In this document: piece by piece, positions 1 through 10,276 of the stretch
Layout: each line of letters opens with the position of its first letter
How positions within the stretch are numbered: the stretch's first letter is position 1
Origin: Pelodera strongyloides
Taxonomy: Eukaryota > Nematoda > Chromadorea > Rhabditida > Rhabditidae
Length of the DNA stretch: 64,000 nucleotides
NCBI GenBank assembly: GCA_036852015.1
Contig: JAANDG010000089.1
Location: forward strand, 174,501 to 238,500
Direction of reading: 5' to 3'
Program-made: the position numbers and the translations under genes
The notes under the pieces: generated by a model
The model's input: the letters and a program-made list of their open reading frames with translations, nothing else
What the model was told of the DNA's origin: nothing
The model's database searches: none

Positions 1-380
1 AACGCCTACTGGAACCACCCGCTGAGAAAAAAATGACGAGAAAAAACTGACTTTTTTGTTTTTGCATTTACTAAGCAATTTTCCCTCTCTTATACATAAT
101 GGTAGACAGTAGTTGGCATAATTTGGCATAATTGCTTGTCAATCACATTGGAGAATCTTCGTGCAAAATAAGATTGCTCATTATAAAAAAGGGGACAAGG
201 TAACTACTCTTTTCAACAAAATATGTCACTCAATGCTCAATAGCTATTGGCTTGATGACGAAAATATTGTACTTTACTGTTGCTGACATGGTATAGAGTA
301 ACGAAGTTGCGTTATTTAAATATACTTATATATATAAACATGTGGTTACTTTTCGTTTCGTGAATTTTAAATTATAACCT
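1..380. other. AT-rich intergenic sequence
   Basis: I see no convincing exon, RNA gene or repeat here. It is AT-rich DNA with short runs of TATA dinucleotides near 320-335. Confidence 0.5.
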
Positions 381-555
381 TAGAGCGAAATACCGGCCGT
401 TTTTTGAAACATATCGAGTACACCATCATTCGTATGCATGCAGCCAAAATAACATAAATTTATAGAATAAAACATCGAGCTAAATTCGAGCAAATTAGCA
501 TAAGTACGTAAGGATTCAGTTGTCATTTCAAAAACCGGCCGGTATTTCGCTTTAC
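381..555. repeat. Palindromic MITE, family A (copy 1)
   Basis: The left arm begins AGCGAAATACCGGCCG and the right arm ends CGGCCGGTATTTCGCTTTA, which is its inverse complement. The interior carries the family core (TATGCA, AATAAA, CGAGCTAAATTCGAG, TTAGCATAA). Complete copies are about 170-185 bp. No coding capacity is present, as expected for a non-autonomous element. This copy is slightly diverged at its left end (TTAGAGCG rather than TTAAAGCG). Confidence 0.9.
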
Positions 556-706
556 AAGGAAAAGGTTTACATTTGTGAGATATATAGTTGACTTAGCATA
601 AAAGTGGTAAATACCTTCACAGGGCGAAGTATTGTCCTCACCTCAAGAATCGCAACTTTGAACTTCGCTTGGACAGAGAGAAAGCAAAATAAAAGAAGAG
701 TGAAAG

Positions 707-750
707 AGCGAGAGAGAGAGAGAGAGAGAGAGCGCGAGAGAGAGAGAGAA
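707..750. repeat. GA microsatellite
   Basis: Nearly pure (GA)n tract interrupted by CGCG at about 732-736. The open frame across it is an Arg-Glu repeat artefact and not a gene. Confidence 0.95.
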
Positions 751-1431
751 TGTGGTAAGAAGATAAAGAAACCCTATGATGATCATTCCTTTCCTCCCTT
801 CTGGTCTTCACAAAATGAGTTCATCTCAGAAAATCAAAAGTGACAGGGCATATGTTGCCACGGAGGGCGGATATCAACACGTGCGAGTTTAGATATCTTT
901 TTTGAGGAAAGATCTATGAACCTATGAACTTATTAAATTTCCACTATGGTACAAGAAAACTACCAATAACCTAATTTACCGGATAAAACAAAGAATTAGG
1001 AATTAAATTAAATTAAATTTCAATATGAAACAATTAATAATTTATCATGGAAAAAGTGTTTTTGATTTTTGGGTAGGTGTTTTATGAGTGAAATTTGATG
1101 AAATCGGTAGTTTGTTTATCATCGGAAAGATATGAATATATGAACGTACATAGCGGCGACACAAGGAGAAAAATTCATTTGTGGGCTGCAGTTTGAAAAT
1201 AAAGTCGCCCTATTACTATCCTCAAAAATACCTATAATTTGGGATCTATATAAAGGTTTATTGATAAAAACGACAAGTACAAAATAACAAGGTAAGCGAG
1301 AAAATAATAACCAGGTCCCACAGAGTAAAGGGTTCAAGTCCTTTACTACTTACGGGGATCTATTGTTCTCCTGTCACGTGGACATATTCATAATTATCGT
1401 ATGAGGATTATTTTAGGTAAAGACCCTTCCT

Positions 1432-2358
1432 GAGGCCGTATTTTAATAGCCATCTCGGAATCGTTTCGGAACGTTCCGAGATGGTTCAATTCCGAGATGC
1501 TTTCCGAGATGGATTTCCGACCTCGGTATTTTAGTAGCGCCGCGAGCTCTCGGAATATTTCCGAAATGGATATTGTACACAATGCAACAAATGACAGAAC
1601 GAAACGGCGGGAATATTTATTTTTCAATTTCGCAGCAAGCTTTTAGTTAAAATAAGGGGCAGAGCCTCACGAAACTTCATAAATAGGGGTAACCAACTAC
1701 ACACAATCGTTTGCAAATACAATTAACGATCGATTGACCGAAAGATTTATTGATTATTTTCGCAATTTTTAAGTGAAATTAAGGAATGAAGGAATAGGGA
1801 ATAGTAGGTAAATGAGTAAAGAATATCAGTCCTTATTAGCGTAGTAAATGAAGTTTTGAAATTTTATTTTGACATTTGTTTATTGGGTCACAATTGACTC
1901 TAGAACTTATGTGAACCATTTTTTCGGATTCAGCGCTGCAAAACACGTAGGAATAAGGCAAAATTTTGAAAATTTTGAAAACTTATTTTGTCCGAATGGA
2001 GCCGCGCAAATGCAATATAGTTGTATAGTGCCGAGTTATGTAATAATATCAGAAGAAATAAAGAAAAGAACTACTTTCTGGTCATATTATGACTATTATA
2101 AGGCTATTCCGAGACGATTCAGCTACCCTACCTAGCTGACAAAATTTTCGGAATTTTCCGTATTCCGAGATGCTTTTTCTGCAGTTAAAATACCAAATGC
2201 ATTCCGAGAGCATTCCGAGATGGTTTCCGAGATGCTTTTCCGAGATGGATTCCGAGATGGAATTCCGAAAAGATTAGCGCACTCAAAATACCAATCGCAT
2301 TCCGAAACGATTCCGAGATGGGATTCCGAGATGAAAATTTCAGTTAAAATACGGCCTC
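1432..2358. mobile_element. Terminal-inverted-repeat element with CCGAGATG subterminal motifs
   Basis: A 15-bp perfect terminal inverted repeat, GAGGCCGTATTTTAA at 1432-1446 and TTAAAATACGGCCTC at 2344-2358, bounds about 927 bp. Both ends carry many copies of a short TTCCGAGATGG-like motif: several between 1452 and 1535, and about ten between 2155 and 2335. The middle (about 1600-2130) is AT-rich and has no recognisable transposase. I see no clear target-site duplication. Clustered subterminal motifs at both ends are typical of transposase-binding sites in non-autonomous DNA transposons. The superfamily is unknown. Confidence 0.75.
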
Positions 2359-2995
2359 TGAATATAAACATTTGTGTTTAACTAAAGAAAATTAAAAAAG
2401 AAAGAAAATTACGAAATTCTTATCCTTAATTGCTCTGAACGTATGAAAATTCGTTGTAAGTCACGTGTGCGTGAAATATAATACGAAGTAACAAAATATG
2501 AATACATATGACGTTTCTTGATTAGAAACGAACGCGTTTTAATTGTGGGACTCTTCGATCGTGAAATTTTCTTGTATATGCAAATTCTTATGTTTAAATA
2601 AGTAGCATGGATAGGGTAGCGTAAACTGTAAACGCAATATAGAGTTACAGTATATTTTCTTGTTTTCTCCGTGAGAAATGCAACAATTGATTGTGAAGGA
2701 ATCGCATCGTAATTGAATAAAAAAAAAGGAAAACAATTAAAATTGGGTGCTAAATCCCTATTCCCTAAGGACTTCTAACACGTGTTCGAATGAGACAAAA
2801 TATCTAACTAAAACGCCAATGCGTATAGATGAAAATAGGTGTCATTTTACTTTTTATGGAAAGAAGAACTACGTTTAGTAATATTGAACGAAAACGCTTC
2901 ACAATACAAAATAATGACCAGTCAGATGACGAAAATATTGTAAGAAATGCAGCATGCATAGTTATTCTTCTAGCATATTATTAAATCAAAATACT
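2359..2995. other. Intergenic, nothing identified
   Basis: AT-rich sequence with stops in all frames and no exon-like stretch bounded by convincing splice signals. No repeats were seen other than short A-runs near 2717-2726. Confidence 0.45.
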
Positions 2996-3163
2996 TTAAA
3001 GCAGTATTGTACCTAGTTTGGGAGATTTGCATACGATTCGCATAGCATATGTATCCTTTATAAATTGGGTGTCCTTACGCACCATTCCGGCAGACAATTC
3101 GCGTAGGATACATATGCTATGCTTATCGTATGCAAATTTCCTAAACTAGGTACAATACTGCTC
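2996..3163. repeat. Palindromic MITE, family F
   Basis: Inverted arms of about 60 bp. The left arm starts TTTAAAGCAGTATTGTACC and the right arm ends GGTACAATACTGCT. Further in, GCATAGCATATGTATCC is mirrored by GGATACATATGCTATGC. A short unpaired centre lies around 3058-3105. The interior words (GCATAC, TATGCTATGC) resemble those of family B at 3863-4036, suggesting the two families are related. Confidence 0.85.
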
Positions 3164-3734
3164 TACTGAATATGCGGCACAGCGTATACTGTATGAAGTA
3201 CCTTGTCAGCATTTAGCATATTAACACATATAAAGTAAAATGGTCTGAAGTAAATAAATGACAATTAAAGATGTAAGAAATGTGCATGTACGTATAAACT
3301 AAAACAGTTCATCTTGGTTGTTGGTTTCCAAAATTAAATTTACTTGACGAAAATCATTTTCTCCAGAAATTGTGCATTATTTTGAATAATAAAAGACCTC
3401 GAAGGTTGGAGATTAATTAGAGAATTCTCGTCAGAAATAAGCAGAAAAACGGCAAGAATCGACGTTCGAAAACAGCTTCAAATAGACGAAATAAATAGAA
3501 AATAGGAGAAAAAAGTCACGAATAAATGCTAGAAAAGGGGGAATTTGGAAATTTTGTCCTTTTTTATTGAATTGATTACTGGTCAGTGAGCTTGTTTGGA
3601 AATAGAGAGATTTTTGGAAAACAAAGGAGTATACTAGCTATTTGTATAAATGAATACTTTTGCTCAGTATTCTAATGTTCTTGTGCGCTGGTAACAGCCA
3701 GAAAAAATAACTGCACCAGATATCAGATAAAAGT

Positions 3735-3865
3735 GGACCAGAATTCTTATGCAACCTATGCAAATGACAATAAATTAGAACTAAAAAAACGAACAAATTA
3801 GCATAAATGCGCAGCAATTCGGTTGCCCACGATGCGTTTCAAGAACCGGCCGGTATTTCGCCTTA
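3735..3865. repeat. Palindromic MITE, family A (left-truncated copy)
   Basis: It begins inside the family core (GTGGACCAGAATTCTTATGC) and runs to a complete right end, CCGGCCGGTATTTCGCCTTAA. The first 30 or so bases of the left arm are missing. The right end directly abuts a family B element and shares its terminal TTAAAGCG bases. Confidence 0.8.
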
Positions 3866-4036
3866 AAGCGAAATGCTAACCCCTTTGGAAAATTTGCATA
3901 TGATAAGCAAATACTATGCATCCTATGCTAATACTATGTATCCTATGCCGTGGTCGATCGTACAAAATTAGCATAGGATACATAGGATTTGCTTATCATA
4001 TGCAAATTTTCCAAAGGGGCTAGCATTTCGCTTTAA
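3863..4036. repeat. Palindromic MITE, family B
   Basis: The left end TTAAAGCGAAATGCTAACCC and the right end GGGGCTAGCATTTCGCTTTAA are near-perfect inverse complements. The inverted arms extend about 75 bp (TTTGGAAAATTTGCATATGA is mirrored at 3995-4015). The first 12 bases match the termini of family A but the arm body differs, so A and B share ends and not interiors. Confidence 0.88.
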
Positions 4037-4149
4037 GTTGCACACATTCCTAACAATACATAGGTAAAGCGTCTATTGATATCGATCACTTATTGTTAGT
4101 GAACCTTTCATGCAAGGGAACCATACATTGACATAAATATATAATAAAC

Positions 4150-4329
4150 TTAAAGCGAAATACCAACCGGTTTTTGAAACACATCGAGCGCACCAGCATT
4201 TTTATGCAACTTATGCAAATGACAATAAATTAGAAAAAAACGAGCTAACTTCGAGCAAATTAGCATAAATGCGCAGCAATTCGGTTGTGCACGATGCGCT
4301 TCAAGAACCGGCCGGCATTTTGCTCTATA
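4150..4329. repeat. Palindromic MITE, family A (copy 3)
   Basis: Full-length copy with left end TAAAGCGAAATACCAACCGG, the usual core (CAGCATTTTTATGC, CGAGCTAACTTCGAG), and a diverged right end CCGGCCGGCATTTTGCTCTA. Confidence 0.88.
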
Positions 4330-5155
4330 AATAATGGAGTTTCTCACTTTGTTTGCATCCTTTCTTGTTCTTTGTTGCTGTTTCTCGGGATGATTTTGTA
4401 ATTGTCTCATTCGCTAAATCCACGGAAACTTCTTCAGGATTTCCACTGAAAGAAGACTAATATTTTACATTTTTCAAAAGACGTCGACGTCGAGCAATTT
4501 GTCATCTGGAACTCGTCGCCTACTGCTCAGGACCTCTGCAGAACATGTCATAAGCAAAAATTGAAACTGTATTTCCATCCTTGAATAAGGTGCACGCTCT
4601 TGAAGCGTAAACGATTTTTTTCCTTTAAAAACATACATTTTTTGTAAGCATATTCGCAGTTCTAAAGTTTGCAAAGCCTATTTTATTTGAAAAAATCTGT
4701 AAGACGAGACCCTAAATAAGTTAGTCCAGCTGCATTATTCAGTGGTACTGTCTGCTACTTATGGCTAGTCTATTATACTCCTACTTTTATCGCAGCGACC
4801 AACAAATCTAAGTCTGCTTCACGATAGTAGGAACTGTTGTGAAGCACCTTAGTCTTAGGGTATCCTTTTGATTGCACATGTTTCGATGTATGTATCAATA
4901 AACTATTATATAACCAGACAGAGTTTTTAGTTCACGGTTTCTTTTAGCAACAACTTCTTCATAATCTTTACAATCTTTACAAATCCGCTCTTCATGTCTA
5001 TTCTGAACACGATGCACAGTACTGTGGTAAATTGTACCTGGTCCTCCATATAACGCCGTTTGTGCCCCCCGGATCCTGTATTTTATCAGAGAGCAGAAGG
5101 ACAGGGTAGTGCGACACCTAGGTAGAGGTTAAGATCGATTACTTTTTTGGGTATT
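4330..5155. other. Intergenic, no supported gene
   Basis: One short minus-strand stretch (4481-4545) reads like a terminal exon behind a TTCTGCAG acceptor, but no partner exon could be matched to it. The rest shows no gene or repeat. Confidence 0.4.
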
Positions 5156-5644
5156 TCATAACACAAGAAATCGAGAAGTAACATTGTTTCCTGCAGGAAC
5201 AACACTGCCAAAAAAACACAAAATAATAATGCAAACTGGAGCCGCAAGTTTACGGAGACGATCGTACTATCAAATACTGGTCTACGTAAGTTGTAGCGCA
5301 AAGTTATCGCGGCATAGGAAAGCGCTGCCCGGACACATATCATGCCGAAAATGGGCAAAAGATCATCTTTAAAGCGAAATACCGGTCGGTTTTTGAAACG
5401 CATCGCGGACAACTGAATTCTTACGTGTTTATGCTAATTTGCTCGAATTTAGCTCAATTTTTCATTCTAACTATCTTTATTTGCATATGCGACATAAGTG
5501 TGCCGGTCTACTCGATTTGTTTCAAAAACCGGCCGATATTTCGCTTTAACTTACCTGAAGTGATTGTTGTCGGAGTTTGGGAAGAATAAATCGTCGTTGT
5601 TCACCGTTCGTTTTTGAATTTTTATCTTCCATTACGAGGGTCAT
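5156..5644 (-). CDS. Candidate small single-pass membrane protein, two exons
   Basis: Model: exon 1 is 5555-5644 (30 codons, basic and polar, ending LRQQSLQ at a good CAG|GTAAGT donor). Exon 2 is 5156-5266 (36 codons plus stop) after a GATAG acceptor. Both are phase 0, giving 66 aa. A TTTTCAG acceptor lies two bases before the first ATG (5644), so the message could be trans-spliced. Exon 2 contains one hydrophobic segment, about residues 38-53 (LAAPVCIIILCFFGSVV), preceded by basic residues, so a single-pass membrane protein with a cytosolic N-terminus is plausible. The intron holds a MITE-A whose right end stops five bases before the donor. No family is recognised. A plus-strand reading of the same DNA (acceptor TTTCCTGCAG near 5199, donor TAC|GTAAGT near 5286) competes with exon 2, so only exon 1 is moderately supported. 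Confidence 0.33.
5369..5549. repeat. Palindromic MITE, family A (copy 4), in a candidate intron
   Basis: Left end TTAAAGCGAAATACCGGTCG, right end CGGCCGATATTTCGCTTTAA. The core is in the opposite orientation to copies 1-3 (TTGCTCGAATTTAGCTC). It lies wholly within the intron of the small candidate gene at 5156-5644. Confidence 0.9.
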
Positions 5645-5775
5645 TTCTGAAAACAAATCGTCTGTGATTAAAAAAAATTATATCGACTATACAAGAGGTC
5701 ATGCGCGAATACAAGGTGAGCAAAAAAATACTGGATAAAATCAGAAATTGTGAGAAATAATAATCTAAATTACAC

Positions 5776-6000
5776 TTGTTTTCGTGGAAACTCAAACTAC
5801 CATTCACACTTCAAAATATCGAACAACAAAAAAAGTCGGAGAAATTTAAATTTACGATAGAATCCAATGATGGTAAAGGGATTCAAATCACTTCAAATCA
5901 TTTATTTCATTATTCCACTTTTTATTCTTTATATGGCTCATCCAGCAAGGAAGATGCGGTTAAATCAGATTTGAGAAAAATTGACTATCCATTCATTTGA
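5776..6000 (+). other. Short open frame ending at a MITE boundary
   Basis: A 74-codon open frame whose stop codon (5998-6000) immediately precedes the MITE at 6001. Its composition (Lys, Ser, Phe, Asn) is compatible with coding, but there is no clear acceptor, no upstream exon and no family resemblance. It could be a remnant of a terminal exon truncated by the MITE insertion, or chance. Confidence 0.18.
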
Positions 6001-6183
6001 TAAAGCGATATAACAGCCTGTTTTTGAAATGTGTGTAGAAAAACAGCATTCCCATGCATTGTATGTGTAAGTGAGCATGATTAGAATAAAAAATTGGCCC
6101 CAATTCTACCCCACTTAGCATAAACACGTAGGAATGCGGTTGTCCAAGATACGTTTCAAAAAACCGGCCGTTATTTCGCTTTA
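6001..6183. repeat. Palindromic MITE, family A (diverged copy 5)
   Basis: Ends TAAAGCGATATAACAGCCTG and CCGGCCGTTATTTCGCTTTAA flank the usual core with AATAAA. This is the most diverged copy along with the one at the right edge of the window, which shares the GCGATATAAC variant. Confidence 0.82.
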
Positions 6184-6720
6184 ACAGCCAAATGGTTCAA
6201 GTGATTTGAAACCAACCATTCCTATTTACCTTTTTTCTTTATGGTGCGAAAGAATCCGTCTAGCCAACTTCAAAAACCTTTCACAATAATTGGTTCCCAA
6301 TCTTTTATTGTTGTATAGAACCTATAAAATAGCCCAAACAGGTTTGTTATTGGATATATTTGGTTGATTGGGTAATCTTTTAAGAATGATTCAACACTGT
6401 AAATGAAAAACTTGTTTTAGTAAATTAAATTTGAAAATCGAGTTTTGAATTATGTTGTTTTGTATTTTTGGAATTTTAAAGAGTTAGTTAGATTGGTTTT
6501 CAGCCTAAACATGCAATATTGCACATTTTACGTGGTCAAAATTCAAAATTCAAGCAAAAAGCATTTAAATCAATCAGCGGGACATCGTTAATTGCCCAAT
6601 TAACGTGCCGCAACAATTAGAAGATTAAGGCTTAAAGCTTGGGGGACAAATACATATTATGCTGTAGCAAATCCCACCCCCACATTTTCATACAAAAGGA
6701 AATTAACACACGATGTTGTA
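6184..6720. other. Intergenic, nothing identified
   Basis: AT-rich with poly-T runs. No exon with paired splice signals and no repeat family member seen. Confidence 0.45.
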
Positions 6721-6902
6721 TTAAAGCGAAATACCGGCCGGTTTTTGAAACACATCAGGTAGACCAGCATTCGTACGCAGCTTATGCAAATGCCCATAAA
6801 TTAGAATAAAAAATCGAGCTAAATTCGAGCAAATTTGCATAAATACATAAGAATTCAGTTGTGGACGATGGGTCTCAAAAACCGGCCGGTATTTCGCTTT
6901 AA
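6721..6902. repeat. Palindromic MITE, family A (copy 6)
   Basis: Well-preserved copy: TTAAAGCGAAATACCGGCCG at the left and CGGCCGGTATTTCGCTTTAA at the right, 182 bp in total, with the standard core including GAATAAAAAATCGAGC. Confidence 0.93.
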
Positions 6903-7082
6903 CTACTGAACAACGACCAAAGTAGCAAGCATGACAGAAAAAACGATATAATTTCTTACATAGCATTAGAACAATTAGAGTACAGTTTTTAAGAAAATAC
7001 ATAATAATTTTAGGAGATTTCAAGTTAGTTCAAGTGCTTTGATTCTACAGCCTCGGAAGCCGTAACTAGAAGGAAGTAGAAA

Positions 7083-7891
7083 ATGAATCGACATTTTAAT
7101 ACTGAGGACATTCTTACGAAATTCTTGTTATTCGCAAAAACGGCGAAAAGCCAATGTGTTTCATATGTGCAAGGAAGCGTATCGGATATATGCTTTATAG
7201 GGTCTCAATTATAAAGGACGGACGTTTTAGTGTGAAAACATCTCAAAAGATGTAGACTAATTGGCAAAACCTAAAATCTTGAGTCAGGGGTTCTAAGTTT
7301 TAATAAGTAGTAATGATCCTACCAATTTTCTAGTTTTAATGATATTATTTCTAATATTGTATAAGAAATACTGTTGGACTAAGATTATGTATCCCTATTT
7401 TACGTGATCTGTTTTCAGCGTGTCATCGTGTACATGAACATAAACTATGTGAAACATCAAATAAGCAAGGAGTAGGTTGAAAATTCTTCTTTATTGAAAA
7501 AAGTTTTATTTCTAAAAGAATGCATATATAATAAGCGCATGGAAACGCAATGCTTCTAATTAGGGCACAAAAATAGATTGATAGTAATTATAAAACTCAA
7601 AAAAAAGTGCAATTTTCCGTTCAAACACTACTTTTTGTTCAAAGAACCAACATAGAATGCATAAAGCAGGCAACGTCACGCGAAAGTGAAATGTTTTCAC
7701 CTAAATTTTCATTTTTCGTACACATTTTTATTAGTTTCAAAAATATACGGTATGTAGTCCAAAGTCGATTTCTATTATCATCCCGAATAACGGGAATATA
7801 TTTGCATGTAGTTGATCGTAATTATGGATACTTGATAGTATACGGTAGCCCACCGATTGATGAAAGCAGAAACATTCACAAAACTAAATAA
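7083..7891 (+). other. Possible gene remnant (two coding-like stretches)
   Basis: An ATG-initiated 42-codon frame at 7083-7211 (starting MNRHFNTEDI) and a terminal-exon-like stretch at 7735-7891 look protein-like. The second follows a TTTTTATTAG acceptor, contains the string DRNYGYLIVYGSPP and ends in TAA overlapping an AAATAAAG polyadenylation-like signal. I could not join them with convincing splice sites. The family is not recognised. Read it as a remnant or an incompletely resolved gene. Confidence 0.22.
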
Positions 7892-8395
7892 AGAATCATT
7901 CAAAATACTAAACAAATTATATAAATAGACTTCCAAATAAGGAAGGCAAAAAAAGTGATTAGTTCTTGAAAAAAGGGGGCCACATTTCAATGGCGTTTTC
8001 CAATTATAGAGTAAAAGGAGTAAAAGGACACATCTGGGCCGACATCAAATATGGTGATAATAAACAAATGTTAGATTATAAATAAGGATATAAATGATGA
8101 CAAGTCAGTAAGGAAGTTGGCCCCAGATATGATAACTGTAGCAGACGTTAAAAGAGCCTACTGTAACTATACATAGCTCTAGTTTAGAGTCAATCTTGGT
8201 GGCCCGTGAAGGTGCGGCGTACCCTCTCACCCATATTTCGCCGATATCTTTGAAAATTCGCGAGCAGCTCGTGCGCGAAGACCGCGCTAAAAGTACGCGA
8301 ATGTAGTATATAGTTCCCCTGTCCCCCGTGGGGCGCGCTAGCTGCGCACTTGAGTTCAATCCTGAGCCTGTGTGTCACAAGTTTTATAATCTGTT

Positions 8396-8791
8396 TTAAA
8401 GGGACAGGCCTATCAAAGTAAACCTATATTTACGATACGTTCATAATGATTATAAAGCAATTTTATTACAATATATACAAACTAAATTTCACCTTCATTC
8501 ACCCTGGGAAACTTTTTTCCGATGCGCTCAACGCATATGTATACCGTAAAACGGAAATTTCCAAGCTGCCTATGCAAATTTATCGTAAAATTAGACTGCG
8601 ATCAAAATTTGCGTATACGGCTTTGAAATCTGCAGCTTTATGGTATACATATGAGTTGAGCGCATCGGAAAAAAGTGTCCCAGGGTGAATGAAGGTGAAA
8701 TGTGGTTTGTATATATTGTAATAAAAATGCTTTGTAAACAGTATGAACATCTCGTCAACATAGGTTTAATTTGATGGGCCTGTCCCTTTAA
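8396..8791. repeat. Palindromic MITE, family E
   Basis: The left end TTAAAGGGACAGGCC and right end GGCCTGTCCCTTTAA are perfect inverse complements. Inner arms also pair (ATTTCACCTTCATTCACCCTG with CAGGGTGAATGAAGGTGAAAT; GATGCGCTCAACGCATATG with CATATGAGTTGAGCGCATC). The length is 396 bp. Its termini resemble family D (TTAAAGGGATAGG). Confidence 0.9.
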
Positions 8792-8962
8792 AGTGTAAAT
8801 TTCACACGGAATTGTAAGCAAATATGGGAATATGCTAACTTTTGCTAAGATAAGTAAGTGTGTTATTTTCTTCTGCACATGTGGAGTGTTGTTGGGAATA
8901 CGTGAGAAAACACACAATCTAATTAGTGAGCTCTTTTATTCGCACCTCTTCTTTTTTTTTTG

Positions 8963-9102
<140 letters not shown>

Positions 9103-9159
9103 AACGAGATATAATGATAGATAGGTTGGATAGAGAGTGAGGAAGAGCGGTATAGAGAT

Positions 9160-9550
9160 AAATAGCTGCAGAAAACTTTTCAAAATCCATATTTTTACCA
9201 AATAATACATTGTACCTGGTTTGCCTATGCCAACAAATTTCAGCTTTACTACCTTAGCAACTGTACTTGTCAATAACCAGTTAATCCTTGATAATAATAA
9301 AAAATAAGTATGTTGTAGTTGAAACCTGTGAACGTGTGAACTTGCTCAGATGCTGTGTAATGCTTTTCCCACGAAAACTTCTGGAGAACTACTTAGCATG
9401 CAACTATTCAGAATAAATTATTGATCGGAGCAATTAAAGAAACCGAGGCAATTTCTTATTTCCAAGCAGCTAGGACAACACATAATTAGCTGCAGAAAAT
9501 TTCAAAATGCAAATTATTTACCAAAGAATACATTGTGCCTGGTTTGCTTA
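9160..9550 (+). repeat. Local direct repeat of about 75 bp, two copies
   Basis: AGCTGCAGAAAA, then CAAAAT, ACCAAA, AATACATTGT, CCTGGTTTGC and TATGC appear in the same order at about 9163-9237 and 9488-9553, with indels between them. It is a diverged local duplication about 325 bp apart with no coding signal. Confidence 0.6.
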
Positions 9551-10237
9551 TGCTACAGCATCATCTATGTTTATGTCTCTATGTAAATTCTACGAATATT
9601 TTCTTCCTGGTAAACGTGGAAACCGAACTCTCTGCAGTTCAACGGAATCTTTCATAATAACTCGAAATCCAAAGGGTACCCTAAACTAAGATTTTCGTGC
9701 AGTAGTAAAAAGGCACCGTCAAACAAGACCAGCGACCAAGAGTACTACAATAGGTACTACATAGGAAACATTAAGTTATCACCCGAATTCACATACTACG
9801 GTAAAAAACGAATCGCAGTGGCCAATTCATCGATCAAAAAGCACAGCACAACATCAACACGCACACATTTTTCATCCACAGCTGACGGTTTCTCCTCGTT
9901 TGTTTTTGAATATAAAAAGAAATGATAAGTGATCGTTCATTGAGATCTGTCACAGCGAATCAGCTAGTGGTTTCTAGCATTTTTGGTCTTGGGTAGTAAG
10001 GGCCGCATAAAAAATAAGCATAAAAAAGATAAATAATTAGCATAAAAAAGACCTAAAGACCAAAACGATAATGTTAGACACTAGATGGTCCAGCAGATAA
10101 TTGAACTGTCATTTGGTTTGCTCCAGAATGCTTATGCAAGAAGAAGCCACATATGCAGTCTACACTTATGTGCACATTTGGAACTCCTGCGATTCAGAAT
10201 GGTTAGTACTTGATGAGAGAGCGATAGCGACGTAGAG

Positions 10238-10239
<2 letters not shown>

Positions 10240-10274
<35 letters not shown>
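10240..10274. repeat. GA microsatellite in unit 1
   Basis: Short (GA)n run in a GAGAGTCAA-rich stretch (10240-10345). The equivalent place in unit 2 (26148-26227) has a much longer tract, so the microsatellite changed length after duplication. Confidence 0.85.

Positions 10275-10276
<2 letters not shown>

Noticed and set aside
1325..1346. Perfect T-arm-like hairpin GTAAAG-GGTTCAAGTC-CTTTAC
   Set aside because: No matching acceptor stem, D-arm or anticodon arm upstream, so a tRNA call is not supported.
4474..4674. Minus-strand terminal-exon-like stretch (contains SSRRRVPDDKLL)
   Set aside because: It has a plausible acceptor but no partner exon in phase within reach. Too short to stand alone.
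8105..8378. Overlapping minus-strand open frames in a GC-richer patch
   Set aside because: Two frames compete, there are no splice sites, and the patch abuts a MITE. A B-box-like word near 8351 lacks a partner A-box.
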